A stretch of DNA of 64,000 bases from Silene conica (Eukaryota; Streptophyta; Magnoliopsida; Caryophyllales; Caryophyllaceae), in NCBI GenBank assembly GCA_029255685.2, contig CM055315.2:26417501-26481500 (forward strand), read 5' to 3'. Positions 34,290 to 46,911 of the stretch are shown piece by piece. Position 1 is the first letter of the stretch, and each line of letters begins with the position of its first letter. The notes under the pieces were generated by a model. That model searched no databases. It saw only the letters and a program-made list of their open reading frames with translations, and was not told where the DNA came from. The translations under genes were made by a program, and so were the position numbers.

Positions 34290-35890
34290 AACTCCAATGT
34301 TGTACAAGTTTTATGAGTGTTACTTTGATATTTTAAGTTGATTTTATGTATAAAAATTTGAATTTACAGTGTTTTAACATTTTATAAGTGTATCTCTAGG
34401 GTAAATTGAATTTTTTTAGTCGATTTTAGGTATAAAAAATTGACTTTATATAAAAGTTAATTTATTTATATGATTTTAACATGTTACGACTGTAAATTTA
34501 ATGTTTTACGAGTATAACTTTAGCATTTAAGAGTTTAACTTTCATTTTTTAAGTCGATTTTGGGTATAAAAATTAGAATTGATGGAAAAAAATATTTATA
34601 TAATTTTAACATTTTACGACCATATTGTGTTGCTTTACGGGTGTCATTTTAGTGTTTTAAGAGTGTAACTTTCATTTTTCAAATCGATTTTGGGTATAAA
34701 AATTTGAATTCATAAAAAAAATTTGTTTATATAATTTCTACATTTTATGACTAAAACTTTGATGTTTTGTGAGTGTAACTTTAGTATTTTAAGAGTGTCA
34801 CTTTGATTTTTTAAGTAGATTTTGGGTATAAAAATTTGAATTTGTATATTAAAAACATTATTTATATAATTTTAACACTTTACGACTGTAACTTAGATGC
34901 TTTACGAGTGTAAATTTAGTATTTTAAGAGTGCAAGTCTGATTTTTTTTAAGTCGGTTTTGTATATAAAAGTTTGATTTTTTTATATTTTTAACATTTTA
35001 CGAGTGATTCTTAACATTTTCGAAGTGTTACTTTAATATCTTAAGGTTATTTTGTGTATAAAAGTTTGATTTTATGTAACTTTATTAAATGTTGAATTTA
35101 TCTAAAAAATTTAATTATAAAATTTCAGCGTTTTACGACTGTAACTTTGACTTTTTACGAATGTAACTTTAGTATTTTAAGAGAGTAACTTTAGTATTTT
35201 AAGATCATTTTGAAATATAATGACCGTAACTTTAATTTACCATTGTAACTTTAGTCCGTCTATCACTAATTAATTGTGTAACTATGGTCCATTGCATTGA
35301 GATTTTTAATTTGGTCCATTGCATTGAGCGTGTAACTTTAGTTTATTGAGAGTGTAACTTTAGTTCATTGAGATGTCGCAGGTTGTTTTAATTTGTTACA
35401 AACATCGTTTGTTTTATTATTAAATTGGCTACCGTACTTAGGTATGATAGTTTTAATTGTTTTCTTATAATTTTAGTGACTCTCTCAACATTTTAAAAAC
35501 AAATAATTATAAATTTGATGCTTTGCGAGTCTAAGTTTAGTATTTTAAGAGTTTAACTTTGGTATTTTTAAGTCCATTTTGGGTATACAAATTTGAATTT
35601 AAAGAAAAAAATATTTATATAATTTCAACATCTTACGACTGCAATTTTGATGCTTACATGTGTAACTTTAGTATTTTAAGAGTGTAACATTGATTTTTAA
35701 GTCGATTTTGGGTATAAAAATTTGAATTCATAAAAAAAAATTACTTATATAATTTTAACATTTTACTACTATAACTTTGTTGTTTTGCGAGTGTAATGTT
35801 AGTATTTTATGAGTGCCACTTTGATATTTTAAGTCGATTTTGTGTATAAATATTTAAATTTATATATAAAAAAATTATTTATATTATAAT
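34290..35890. repeat. Degenerate ~130-bp satellite, unit 2
   Basis: About twelve diverged monomers are present. Each carries versions of TTTTACGACTGTAACTTTGA, AGTATTTTAAGAGTGTAACT and TTAAGTCGATTTTGGGTATA. The region is noncoding. Confidence 0.8.
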
Positions 35891-36362
35891 CTTACATTTT
35901 ATGACTGGTTTTCGAGATAATCCGCGTCACTGATTCATCATAGTGGTCAATGTTCGTTTACTTTTTGTGTAAGTTATTTGATTAAAGGGGAAGTTAATGG
36001 GCGTAGGTTGTGTGCGAGGGAGTGTAGTCGGTGGTTGGGTTGATGGTTGTAGTGGTGGTGGTCGTAGGAGCGGAGATGTCGTAGGAGCGGAGATGTCGTA
36101 GGTTGTGAGAGGAAGATAACTTTCATCGGGGAACATGAGGAACAGCGGGACACCGAAGAGTTATAATAGCTTGATTATAAATCATATTAGTGGGCTAATA
36201 TTTTTTTTTTGTGTATCTCCTATATTATAGGACGGTTTTTATAAAGAAGTAAGTGAATTAACAAAAAAAAACTCATAAAAATCCATGAATATTCTTTAAA
36301 AAGTTAAAGAGCAATTTCTTGCTAAAGACTTTAATCTAGAAACACGTGATAAAGTAGTTTAA
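35891..36362. repeat. Array unit 2 sequence before CACTA 2
   Basis: This is the same as 26891-27348 in unit 1, with a small tandem duplication GTAGGAGCGGAGATGTC at 36063-36096 found only here. Confidence 0.75.
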
Positions 36363-36384
36363 CACTACAACAGATACTCATATT

Positions 36385-36650
36385 AGCGACTGAAATTGGC
36401 GACCAATTTCAGTCGCCCGTCCCATTTTAGCCACCAATTTCAGTCACCCGCACTTAGTCGCTAGGTTTGGTCGCTTTTAGCGACCGATGTTGGTCGCTAA
36501 AATTAGCGACTGAAAAAATAAAGACGGGCGACCAATGTTGGTCGCTAATTTAGCGACCGCCTGTGGTAGCTAAATTAGCGACCGAAATCGGTAGCTAAAT
36601 TTAGCGACCGAAATTGGTCGCTAAATTTACATGTTCGGTCGCTAATTTTA
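36385..36650. repeat. CACTA 2 left subterminal repeats
   Basis: About a dozen copies of TTAGCGACC or GGTCGCTAA occur in alternating orientation. Confidence 0.85.
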
Positions 36651-36882
36651 CATGTTCTTGGCCGTAAAAATCTGTTTTGTCCTAGCCAAATCCCTAGTTA
36701 TTACTTATAAACCTGCAAGCAAGCAAAACCAACAACAGCAGCGCACAACCCAAATGATACCAAACATCTGAAACTTAGATAAATAAAACTGAATCGGATT
36801 ACAAAGTACCAAATTCGAGTTCTTGTCCAATGAAAAAAATTATTCGACGCGTTCAACACTAACAAATTAGAAGATACACTAG

Positions 36883-38465
36883 CTATGACACTGGGAAATA
36901 CGCTCCCGCCCCACTGCCATCTCCCGGATCTCTTGGATCCCTATCCTGTGGGCGCCAGCCACTGTTGCAATTTGCAAAATAAGAGGACATCTTGTCCATT
37001 TCTTCCTTCATTCTTCTCATTTCTTCATCTCTTTCGGCGTCCCTTCTGTCCTTCTCAGCTAGTTGAAGTTGTAGGTGACTTACCAACCCAGAAACATATG
37101 TTGGTGCTGGGAGGAGGACCCTCTTCTTGCCGGTGGGTCATAAAAAAGCTCTTTTGCTGAACCGGACCCATAGACTTCCCCTTTCCGAAAATCATCTACA
37201 AGCTCAAACCAAAGCTGGTTGTCGGAGATTTCAGGGTTCTTCTTCTTTCGGTCAAGAAATTGGCCCCATAAAAAATGAAACATTATTAATAATATATACA
37301 ATAACACTTACATATAAATATATATGTTAAACAATACTATAAACACATTAAAAAATTAAATATACAAGAATAATTACATATAATTCACGATCTTTTGGGT
37401 TTGCGAAGACGAACCCTTTCTTTCCCTTCTTGGCATGTGTCTCAAGGAAGAGATCAACAACAGATTGTAACTGGCCCTTATTTTCTTTGCCTATAGAAAA
37501 AATAATAAATTCATGAACTGAAGTCAGTTAATTAAAATTTAAAGCTAAATAATATAAGAAGACAAAGGTAATAAATTACTAGAGTAAATACTTACACCTA
37601 TCGTCGCCCGATCATGGAATGACTGAGACCCTCCATAATGAGTAGGCCCAACTTCCGCGTCGGGATCATCTCCACCCCTCTTGTTCGCCTTGTTCCGGGC
37701 CGACGCTTGCTTGAACTCCGGACTTTCTGTGTACTTAGTGAATTCTTCATATGATTGACCTATAATCAAATAAAATAGAAACTATTAATATATAAATTAA
37801 AAAAATGTTAATTTTTTTTTATCTTAATACGGTTATTAATAAATTATTACCTTTCATGAACGATGGCGCATTCTTTCTCCTCGACACCTTATACATAATG
37901 TCATTTAGCCTCCTCTTACCAACATCATTAAATCTATCCCAAGCCACTCGCTCAAGGTCATTTGACCAATAGAAGGCACGCTACAAAAAATTAAGAGTTA
38001 GAGAAACAAATCAACCATGAATTTATTAAAATAAATAATTAAAGTAAATAATTAAATAAGTACCCGAAAAGCATTGAACCACATCTCCTTGTCCTCGGGA
38101 CTAGCTTTCGTCCAACAAGTAACACCGTGAATCATGTTCTCTTGAATGCTATTGGTGACCCCACGAATCGTCGTTTGATGTCTAAACCTGAAACCAAACA
38201 TGAATGTTAATTAGACTAGGTTGAATAAAAAAAATAAACAAATTTATAAGATGTTAACCTCCTACTATTTTTACTCATCATCATCATCATCGTCATCCTC
38301 TTCTTCTTCTACCTCCTCCTCCTCGTCATCATCTTCTTCCTCCTCTTCTAACTCTTCATCATTATTATCTTGTAACTGATCTTGTCCCTCCCTTTCATCC
38401 TCTTCTAACTCCTCTTCCGCTTCTATCTCATTTCCATAAATGACTTCATGATCAACTGGGGACAT
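36883..38465 (-). CDS. CACTA second protein (Transposase_24 / Ptta-En-Spm type)
   Basis: This is a minus-strand, multi-exon gene. A likely first exon (38465 down to ~38271) encodes MSPVDHEVIYGNEIEAEEEL and a long Glu/Asp tract. Further exons with good splice sites are 38187-38064 (FRHQTTIRGVTNSIQENM), 37980-37851 (RAFYWSNDLERVAWDRFND), 37759-37598 (GQSYEEFTKYTESPEFKQAS), 37490-37378 (VDLFLETHAKKGKKGFVFAN) and ~37307-37085 (ISDNQLWFELVDDFRKGEVY). The end at 37086-36883 is a coiled-coil segment (QLQLAEKDRRDAERDEEM). The order and phrases match the plant transposase Transposase_24 family that accompanies TNP2 in CACTA elements. The join near 37085-37120 needs a frame change, and the acceptor before 37270 is unclear, so the copy may be damaged. 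Confidence 0.65.
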
Positions 38466-39459
38466 AATTGACTATGATACAAATTCGTCTTGGAAAAAGG
38501 ATGTGTCAACTTCTGATCGCGCCTTTGTTTTAATTACCGCACACCAATTCTTTTGTTGTCTATCTTTACTTGTGCTAGGCGAAGATGCATAATAAACTTG
38601 ATGAGCTTGTTGTGCAAGTATAAATGTGAAATAAATTTGTATTTATTTCACATATGTATTCGAAGAACTTTAAAGGAATTGTTACCAAACTCTTTCCCCA
38701 TTAATAAATTCACAAGTACGTATTTACTATCTAAGTGACTTGAAATATACAAAGACAGTCCCAAAATGGGGACTATTCATGAATTCCTCCTAACGAGTAA
38801 TTCATGAACGGGTACTAGGTCAATAGTCATTCTTCCACGGAAAATATTCACAATAACTTATAATAATGTACTAATCTGAATAATAACATTCAACAATTTT
38901 TTTTCCAATTTCTAACAATACTAACACTCATTAACAATAACACCCAATTTTTTCCCAATTTTTGTCAATTTCTAACTCTAACATCAACTAATTTCCGAAA
39001 ATACTAATTAAATTACACATACAAACATAATAAACATCTAAAAACTTCTTAAAATCATCCTAGAAATCTAATTACTAACTAAAATTATCATCCAATTTTC
39101 CCCAATTTCTAACCCTAATCACAACTTATACATAAGAAACCTAATTAACTTATACATAAAAACTTAATAAACATCCAAATGTTATTCAAAGCATCCTAAT
39201 AATCTAATTACTAACAACAATTGTGAATTATAATAATACTATAAAGGGATTTAATACATTGATAAAGTTATTAAATCGACACAAACCTGAAAAACGAGTA
39301 TAAGGTAGGTGAACGGCGGTGGTGGGTGGTCCGGTGGCGTTGCGATGTTCCTGTAGAGGCACGGTGGTCAAGGGTGACGAGGGGGTTTGGGTTTTTTTTA
39401 AGGCTTAAGAGAATTGGGGGTAATGACAGGAGGAAGAAGAGGCGAAAAAATATAACAGA
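38466..39459. other. CACTA 2 interior without a recognised gene
   Basis: The region is AT-rich, with repeated phrases such as CAATTTCTAAC and TTATACATAA. It likely contains the promoter of the minus-strand gene. Confidence 0.45.
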
Positions 39460-39755
39460 GGGTTAGCGACCGAAATCGGTAGCTAAATTAGCGACCGAAA
39501 TCGGTAGCTAAATTAGCGACCGAAATCGGCAGCTAAATTTAGCGACTGATTTCGGTCGCTAAATTAGCGACCACTTTCGGTCGCTAAAATGGCGCTATGG
39601 TCGCCCTCGGATTCGCGCGGATTTTTTTAGGATAAGTTGGGGATAAGCTTTTGGTCGCTAATTTTGGCGACCGATATCGGTCGCCCGCTTTTTTTTCTGC
39701 GGTCGCTAATTTAGCGACTACCTGTGCGGTCGCCTGTTTAGTCGCTATTTTAAGT
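39460..39755. repeat. CACTA 2 right subterminal repeats
   Basis: Tandem TTAGCGACCGAAATCGGTAGC units occur first in direct and then in inverted orientation, matching the left set. Confidence 0.85.
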
Positions 39756-39768
39756 AATTCTTGTAGTG

Positions 39769-40370
39769 TAAAATTGTTATATTTCTTTTTATCAAACAAT
39801 TTATATGCGGATCATCGTATCTTTTTACCAATTATATTAATTTTATAATCTAAGCATGTATTGAAGGGTCTAGTATAGTGGACGACATGCAGCTGTTTAT
39901 CTCATCCGACAAGCCGTTATTTTTGGCCTCAAAAAAGGCTTGCTCTCACAAATTAGGCCAATACATTTGGCTAGCCCAAGTCCATATGAACTCGACCTGT
40001 GATCATCTCTAATCCAAGTTTAGAAGAAAGTTCAATAAAAACGATCAAATCTTGATGACAATCAAATCTTCATAAATTTGACAAGGTACTTCAAATATTT
40101 AGACCGACATCTTGTTTAAACAATCCCAATTGATCGGCTTGATATCTCGTCGGACTTTTGGTAAAATATCATCACATTTATTATAGCGTTCGTTCATCCA
40201 AAGACATGGTTTGAGATTAGTTACAAACATCATTTGTTTAATTTGTTATTAAATCGGCTATTGTACTTAATTAGGTATGATAGTTTAATTTTTTTTATTA
40301 GAGAAATTGTTATTTGCTCATAGTTTTAGTGAGTCTCTCAATATTGTAAAAACGAAGAATTATAAAAGTA
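39769..40370. repeat. Shared array sequence 3' of LTP copy 2
   Basis: This continues the unit interrupted by CACTA 2 and matches 27349-27944 with a few substitutions and one A-run length change. Confidence 0.75.
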
Positions 40371-40808
40371 AAACAAAACAAAGGAAATTCTTTATTACCG
40401 GGAACATTATTACACTCTAAAGTGTTAAGCATAGGATCCACTCAACGCTCAGATCGCGCACACTTCACACATGCAAACATACATATTAGAATAAAATTGG
40501 TACACACGAACGTGATCGAACGTGAACACAAAAATGAACTCGAAACGATTTTAGCTTCATTTCCATTTAGTATAGTATAGATGGTCTTGATAGCAAAAGC
40601 ATTAATGAAATCCTTGCGTCCTGTCAAAGTTAGTAGAAACGATTTGTTAGAACTAACGATATATATACACTATATTCAATAATTTCATGTATGTATATAT
40701 TTCATGAAATTGTAAAGCGAAAGCATGTAGATATTATAGTGAGATAAAACGAGTTACATACGTACATTAAATACAAGAGGAGATGAAGTCATTTAACTCG
40801 AGTTAGAG

Positions 40809-41237
40809 TTAAGGACTGGTAAAGAGACCTAAAAATAAAATAAAATAAAAGAATTAGTAAATATAAAATTAAAAAAACTATTTAAATAAGCAAGCAAGCA
40901 TGTATATAGCAAGAAAGAAAGAATAGGTACTTGGGCACAAAGATTCTAAGGTGCCTTCGATAGCACAGACGGTCAAGAGGTTGGCGACTTTAGCGTCAAA
41001 GTCGGGGTCATCAGCACCGGAAGCAAGTATGAGACAAAAGCATGTCCTGTCGGTATCAGAGACAACACTCAGGCCGTCACAACAAGTTGCCACACCGCTA
41101 GCTGTAACGGTATCTTCGCAGATGACTTCGAGATCCATTATATTAGTCCCGCAGTCTTGTGAAACGACCCTTGTTATCTTCTGCGAGTACATGACCGCCA
41201 TTATCGCCAACCCCATCATCATCATCTTCATCTTCAT
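40809..41237 (-). CDS. Eight-cysteine lipid-transfer-protein-like precursor, copy 2
   Basis: The exons are 41237-40931 and 40828-40809. The predicted 108-residue protein, both introns, the 3' untranslated exon and the poly(A) signal are the same as in copy 1, and I found no difference in the coding bases compared by eye. The signal peptide, the C-x10-C-x11-CC-x12-CxC-x22-C-x9-C pattern and the short SLFTSP tail encoded by exon 2 are all present. Small differences occur only outside the coding exons (for example GTATATAT against GTATGTAT at 40692). The TATA box is at 41349-41354. Such identity with intact splice sites suggests a functional gene and either very recent duplication or gene conversion. 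Confidence 0.85.
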
Positions 41238-41659
41238 AATGCTCTCTTCTTGCTTTTTTAATTACTCTATGTGTATGTGTATGTGTATGTCTTATTGTTA
41301 GGATCTTATTTGCTTCCACTCTTCTTTTCTTAACAAACTTACATCAAATTTATACACTTTTAAGTGTGAAATAATCAAAGCTATGTATACTCAAGCTTTC
41401 ATTTTTTAATATATATCTTGTTTATCCTAACAAAGAGTTGTTCAATTCCCGTAATGGTAGAAATACTAAGTATTACGAGTATTGTATTAGTATATAACCG
41501 ACTCATTCTTCCATTCTTTTTCAAATGAAGGGTGACAAAGGAGCTGATCTGAGTTAACACCCTCATAATGAATGAAGTATACAAGATTTTGAAAGTAAGG
41601 GTGAATTTTGGGACGCTATGTGTCATATCATGGTACATATTTATAAAAGATTAACAAAT

Positions 41660-42025
41660 AATTGAGGATAATTAACAAGCCTGAAAATGCACACCCATTT
41701 TATTGGATTTGTGTTACGACGGTGGCGGGTCAGGTTGTTACGAATGGTATCAGAGCGATCCTTCGACCATGTGATGACCCCGTGGTTGGGACTTGGGAGT
41801 ACCCGGGTCACCCACCTAGCAAGGGAAGGGGAAGATTCTGGGCTTCGCTAAGTTCAAGTTTGAGGCTGTGGGGACTTTGTAACACCCCAGAGGATGAGAG
41901 GAAAGTTGTCCCACATTGGGAAAATATGAGATTCTGTGGAGATTTGTCCCACATCGATAGAATGTGAGGCTTGTGATATGTTTATTATAACTTTCACCCA
42001 TCACTTAGTAACAACGTGTTGTATT
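41660..42025 (+). mobile_element. Truncated TRIM relic (copy 2)
   Basis: Same structure and junctions as 29640-29990 with a few substitutions; the primer-binding site reads AATGGTATCAGAGCGATCC here and is less decayed. Confidence 0.75.
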
Positions 42026-42522
42026 TTTGAGCTTAAGTCATATAATATTTTGGACCGACATTATAGTTTTTTTTTCAAATATCGAACTTTTACGCAATAA
42101 ATTGTTAATAATTATTGTTGCTTATAGTAAATTATGTATCAATTTTTGGGCATAAATTGTTATGCAAAAGTTCCGGGAAGACGATATTCGAAATTATTAT
42201 ATTTTGTTATATAATATTTAATTTCATGTTATACACATTGATTGTTTACACAGAAATTAATGTTTACGGATATTATGTAAGACTTTTGATATAAGTTCGT
42301 AAACTTTAATTTCGATGTAAATAATTGAATTTCAAGTAGTTATTTCGCCATCATACAACATTTCGGTCCCACCAAAGAAATAAAAAAAAACTGGGTTGAT
42401 GACATGGCTCAACTAGAGCCTCCTAAATGATCTTACAATTATATAGATAAGATAATCATATATTTTTATTTAATATATTTTAAACATTAACCATTATATC
42501 AATTAATATTCTAAAAAATATA

Positions 42523-42554
42523 CCCGTGTAATTTTACACGGGTTAAAAACTAAT
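42523..42554 (+). mobile_element. Helitron-like 3' terminus with perfect hairpin
   Basis: CCCGTGTA-ATTT-TACACGGG is a perfect 8-bp stem. Seven bases later comes CTAAT (a CTRRT match) followed by T, as expected for a Helitron inserted between A and T. Confidence 0.55.
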
Positions 42555-43129
42555 TCTATTATATTAAGCAATATAGTAATAGTATTGAAATGTTACTTGT
42601 ATTGTTGAATACTCCATAGTTCAAACGAAACATTCTATTACGTTAAATTACTAGACAAGAACTCATAAATTTGTCTTTAATATATTTTCCGTGACATATC
42701 ATAAAATTATGATTATCTTGAAATTCTGAGACATATCTACTATATATTATCACTATTAGTATTTTACTTGAATCGATTTACTAGCTAATTGTTCATATAT
42801 AATTTATTTTGTTACTAGCAGTATTGTTACTTTTATTAATTACATTCATTATTACTAAGGTTACTTCCAATACTTTTGCCGTAATTATTAATGTTTTGCT
42901 ACTGCCGCATTAATATTAATCATTTCACAACCCTCGTTATTATTTCTATTACTTTCATTACTCTCGCTCTCTGCTAATATTGTTACTAGCTTTGACTATT
43001 CAAATTAGTTATTACTATAATATTACGTAGTACATACTATATATCCATGTTACTGCAATTCTTTTTTCAATACTAACAAAATTATGTTTACTATTTAGCA
43101 TGCAATATTACGAGACTTCTATATTTATG

Positions 43130-43369
43130 TAATTATATTCAATATATGCATTAAATTAATTCGAAATAATTATATAATATTACTCCCTCCTATTCAACAT
43201 AACCTTCCCTATTTCCTTTTTTGTCTAGTCACAATACCTTCCCTATTTCCTTATTTAGTAAAGTTTTTATACATATTTTAATTAACTTACCTTACCACAA
43301 TACCCACCATACACATATTTTATACTTATTTTAATCACCTTACTCACAACAATTACTCCACAATACATA
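43130..43369. repeat. Left copy of the ~240-bp direct repeat flanking Copia 2
   Basis: TAATTATATTCAATATATGC onward to AATACATA is repeated at 53416-53655 on the other side of the retrotransposon with very few differences. From 43183 it is the 5' part of a MITE beginning CTCCCTCCTATTCAACATAA. Confidence 0.88.
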
Positions 43370-43371
43370 CC

Positions 43372-44494
43372 TGTTGAGTTTATAGATCCGGTACTTAAGA
43401 GGGGGAGGGGGTGAATTAAGTACCCTTTTCAAAATTATAGCAAAAAGAAAGACCACGAATGATTCTGAATTAATACTCAGGCTAATTAAACAGTCGGATT
43501 GTCTGTTTAATACAATACGAATTGTGCAGTATTACTTCTTAGGTCAATTTCGTGTTGAGCAATAACAAAAAGAAACAAACGTAAGAAAAAGAATTAAAGT
43601 ACGAGACACACGATTTTTAACGTGGTTCGACCTACTCTCTAAAGGTCTACGTCCACCCCTTTCTTATTATTGATTCCTTAATAATTAACTCTAATTACAA
43701 GGAATTACCCCACGATCAACCCCGATCGTGCAATCTCGAGTACAACCCCGTACCCCAAAAGTATCCTTGCAAATAAAAGAAAATTACAACTGAAATTGCT
43801 CCTTAATAGGATTGACTAATATGAACAAAGGAGACAATTAAAATTCCTACGAGTATAAATACTTGTAAGAAATAAGACGGTCTCAAGAATACGGCTTAAG
43901 AAGAGTTTTGCAAAAATATGAAGTTATAAATTTTAAGAACTGATTTTTGCAAACAAAAAGCTTTTAGAAAATATGAATGCTAGTAATAATGAAAGCCTTT
44001 TGTACTCTACTTTTTCTCTGCCAAAAAACGTGTATTTGCCTAAAAACTAATGCCTTGCATATATAGTCAATGATGACTTGTATTTTAGGCAATAGAATAA
44101 GGTACACAAAATCTTTCCATATAAGCAAAAGATTATTCTTATGAAAACTTTCTGGAAAAAAGCTTTTGAAGAGTTATTCTTTGAAATAAGCTTTAGAGAT
44201 CACACGCCTAAAATAAGGCAAATATTTTGAAGAATAAAAGGTCTATTTTTTCTAAAGAAAAAATATTCCTTTATCTTTTAGTTCCTGAAAAAGATAAGCC
44301 GTATTTTGTGAAACCGAATATTAAATACAAGTAATATACTCTTACATTTTTTCTAGACTCGGACAATAAATTAATCTTGTCAAACTCCGTCATCCGAATC
44401 TGAAAGTTCTCAAGCACCTGTCATACATATCTCATATCTATATTAGTATACGAGAGATAAGGAAACTTGTCATCATCAACGTAGTGTCTCAACA
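43372..44494 (-). repeat. Copia 2 3' LTR
   Basis: This 1123-bp repeat is the 3' LTR in the element's own (minus) orientation. It differs from the other LTR by scattered substitutions only. Confidence 0.92.
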
Positions 44495-44899
44495 AATTCC
44501 CCCTTTGATGATGGCAAGTTCCTTTAAACAATAAGTTCCCCCTCAACAAAAGCAATCAGCCTAAAAAAATGATATAGCAGAAACAGACAACATATGTATT
44601 AGATCAACTTAGCAAGTATCAACCAAAGAACAAGAAAAGACATAAAAGAGCATTCATCGAATTAGTCTGCACTAATAGCCAGTAAATAATATGAGTCCTA
44701 AAAATATTCCCCCTCTTGACATCATCAAAAGGAGAGGGAAGTCAAAATATGCCAAAGTTGCAAGGTCCATAACTAGAGAAACCTACAAGCAGCCACCGGA
44801 CACAGTCTATAAACATCATCGTACTAAGATAGACAATCAGTGAGTGAAGAAACATATAAACAGTCTGCAAAATATTGTCACAAAGGAAAAACAAGGAGA
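44495..44899 (-). other. Copia 2 3' untranslated region with several polypurine-like tracts
   Basis: On the minus strand CATCAAAGGGGGAATT abuts the LTR (44510-44495), and GGGGGAA-type tracts recur at 44547-44535 and 44716-44707. Repeated polypurine motifs upstream of the 3' LTR are a known trait of Sireviruses. Confidence 0.65.
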
Positions 44900-46555
44900 T
44901 TAGGTGGAAGGTCGGTTGAGGAGCTGTTGGAGTAGGTTAGGAATAGAGGACAGAGAGGTTAGGGCGGTTTTGATTGATGCCAATTCCCGTGCAATAGCTC
45001 CGAAACCTTCAATATTAACATCAAGAAGCTCATCCAACTTTGAAATCACGGCCTCAAATCCCCCTGAACTTGGCCCAGTAGCAGCATCCTGAGTGCGTAA
45101 ACCAACTAGCTTATCTGCTATAACCCGAATATGCATCTGACCCATCAATCCGTCACTCATGCGATCATCCAATGCCATACAAACACTGTCATCAGATAAC
45201 ATTCCTTTTTGCCAGAAAACATGTGATAACCACATCCCGTACGGTAAATCTCGAGCCTTAGTAGGCGCAGCAGACTGCACGTCATGGGCGACCTCTCGAA
45301 TATATTGAAAAATAACCGAGGCTAAATTAACTGGTTGTTTTGTCATGAGATGGTACATTAAAACTAGGTCGGGAATTTTACAGTAACCACGGGAGTTTTA
45401 ACGAGGTGTGATGGTGCGCCGGATAACATTGTATAGGAATTGATGTGGGGCATCAAGCTTTTGTGGGCTTATACTGGTTTTGAGAGTGGCTTTGGGGTCA
45501 AAGTATTGTAAAATATGTAGAGGTTCCACATCATCCATCCCAGGCCAACTGTTTTTATCACAAATGGAAATACCAGTATACGGAATATCGAAAATCTCAG
45601 CAAACTCATCGGCACGAAGTACAAGAATATCACCATTAATTTTAGCCGAGAGTAGATCCCCTTTGTTAGTGACGGATACCGACTGATAAAACTGAACCAT
45701 TTCGGGAATAAAAACAACGGATTGTACAGTAAACATACCAGTCCAATTTTGATGCGCAAGAATGTCTTGAAAGAAGGAAAGAGCAGTGTGAGATTCTAAC
45801 CAAGATAGCGGATAATAGCGACCCGGGAGGACAGTGCAGTCCAATAGACGGATACAATGAGCAAGTTCCTCTTCCTTCAGGGGTAAAGAATTAAGAAAAT
45901 TCACAACCTTGTCTCGGTCCATGGATGACATTAAAGTGGCCTTGACTGGCGGCACAGGACCCGCAGAAGCATTAGATTTACGGACAGGGGAGATAGGCTT
46001 TTTCTGTTTGAATGAGGTTACCTTTCCCTTTGTGAGAGCCTTCAAGGTTTGAAGACTTACCCCAAGACTCGCCTTCCAAGCAACATCATCAGGATCATCA
46101 TCTTCATCATGGACAATCGGGTCTTTACCCTTGTCAGTCACCGGAGGTTTTTCAAGAGTAGGACCGGGTTCATTAATGACAACCCCACGCCGAGTTCGAG
46201 GTGGACGTTTAGTGGCCGGAGATTTCGCAGTAGAGACAGGGTCCTCGGTGCTCATTACCGGCGGTTCAGGAGAGGCATGCACAAAGACGGAATCGACATT
46301 AGATTTTGGGGGTTTTGTGGTGTTGGTGTCGGAAACAGTGGGTGGTGATTTGGTTGAGTTTTCGATCGTGGTGGTAGGTGGAGATTTGGGAGAGGTTGCC
46401 GGAGGAGAAGCGGCGGGTTCTGGGTTTGGTAAAGGTCCGAGAGATTTTGCGCGGGACCGGGTGGTGGTGGTGAAAGGGATGATGGCTTTGGAGGCGGAGG
46501 GAGGAGTAGGGTTGGGGGGAAGGATGGTGGGTTTCGTTTTCTTTTTCGGCGGCAT
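44900..46555 (-). pseudogene. Copia 2 extra ORF downstream of pol
   Basis: The ATG at 46555 opens a 385-codon frame. A TAA at 45398-45400 interrupts it, and the same frame resumes and runs to 44900, about 550 codons in total. The first ~170 residues are Pro/Ser/Thr/Lys-rich and low in complexity (MPPKKKTKPTILPPNPTPP). A globular part follows (WLESHTALSFFQDILAHQNW, GDILVLRADEFAEIFDIPYT) that resembles the putative plant transposon protein domain (Transposase_32) seen in retroelement-linked plant ORFs. The region after the stop (DLPYGMWLSHVFWQKG) ends in a helical segment. Sireviruses often have such a third ORF, sometimes called env-like. I see no clear signal peptide or transmembrane segment, so an envelope role is not supported here. 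Confidence 0.7.
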
Positions 46556-46911
46556 GGTGGTGTTTGTGAGAGGTGTTTGAGATATGGGGAATGGCGGTTT
46601 GGGATGATGAGGGAGATGAATGGGTTAGGGTTTATGATTTTGGGAAAAAGGTGGAAGGGGTAGATTGGGGTAAACGGGAACACGGGTGGGTGGGTGGTTA
46701 GGTGAGGGACAATAAATTGCAAGTAGTTATTATGAATCAAACACGACACAAATACGTCAACCTTTGTTACTAGCCTATTGAACAAGTTCGCCGACTAGAA
46801 TAAGTAAGCTGCAAGTAAGATCAAAGAATGGAACCGAAAAACAAATGACATAAGTGACTACCCTCTTCCAATCTAGTCAATCATTGGAGGTTTAAATTTG
46901 GACACATACAA
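46556..46911 (-). other. Spacer between pol and the extra ORF
   Basis: About 356 bases of noncoding, C-rich to AT-rich sequence precede the extra ORF; a subgenomic promoter or splice acceptor for that ORF would have to lie here or further upstream. Confidence 0.45.

Larger units (their letters stand above)
36363..39768 (-). mobile_element. CACTA transposon 2, 3.4 kb, non-autonomous
   Basis: The left end is CACTACAACAGATACTC and the right end, read inward, is CACTACAAGAATTACTT. The 3-bp target duplication TAA is at 36360-36362 and 39769-39771. Units 1 and 3 have the empty site GTAGTTTAAAATTG (27336 and 60065). Subterminal regions are packed with AGCGACCGAAATCGGTCGCT-type palindromes. It has a Transposase_24-like gene but no TNP2 transposase, so it would need one from elsewhere. 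Confidence 0.92.
41537..43369. repeat. Array beta block 2 and shortened unit
   Basis: It begins AAAGGAGCTGATCTGAG, has a ~400-bp internal deletion (CCTCATAATGAATGAAG at 41560), contains a TRIM relic, and then follows the alpha sequence in a more diverged form to 43180. There a third MITE-like piece starts. No LTP gene belongs to it. Confidence 0.7.

Noticed and set aside
45480..46580. Plus-strand frames opposite the extra ORF of Copia 2
   Set aside because: They are shadows of the minus-strand Pro-rich coding sequence.
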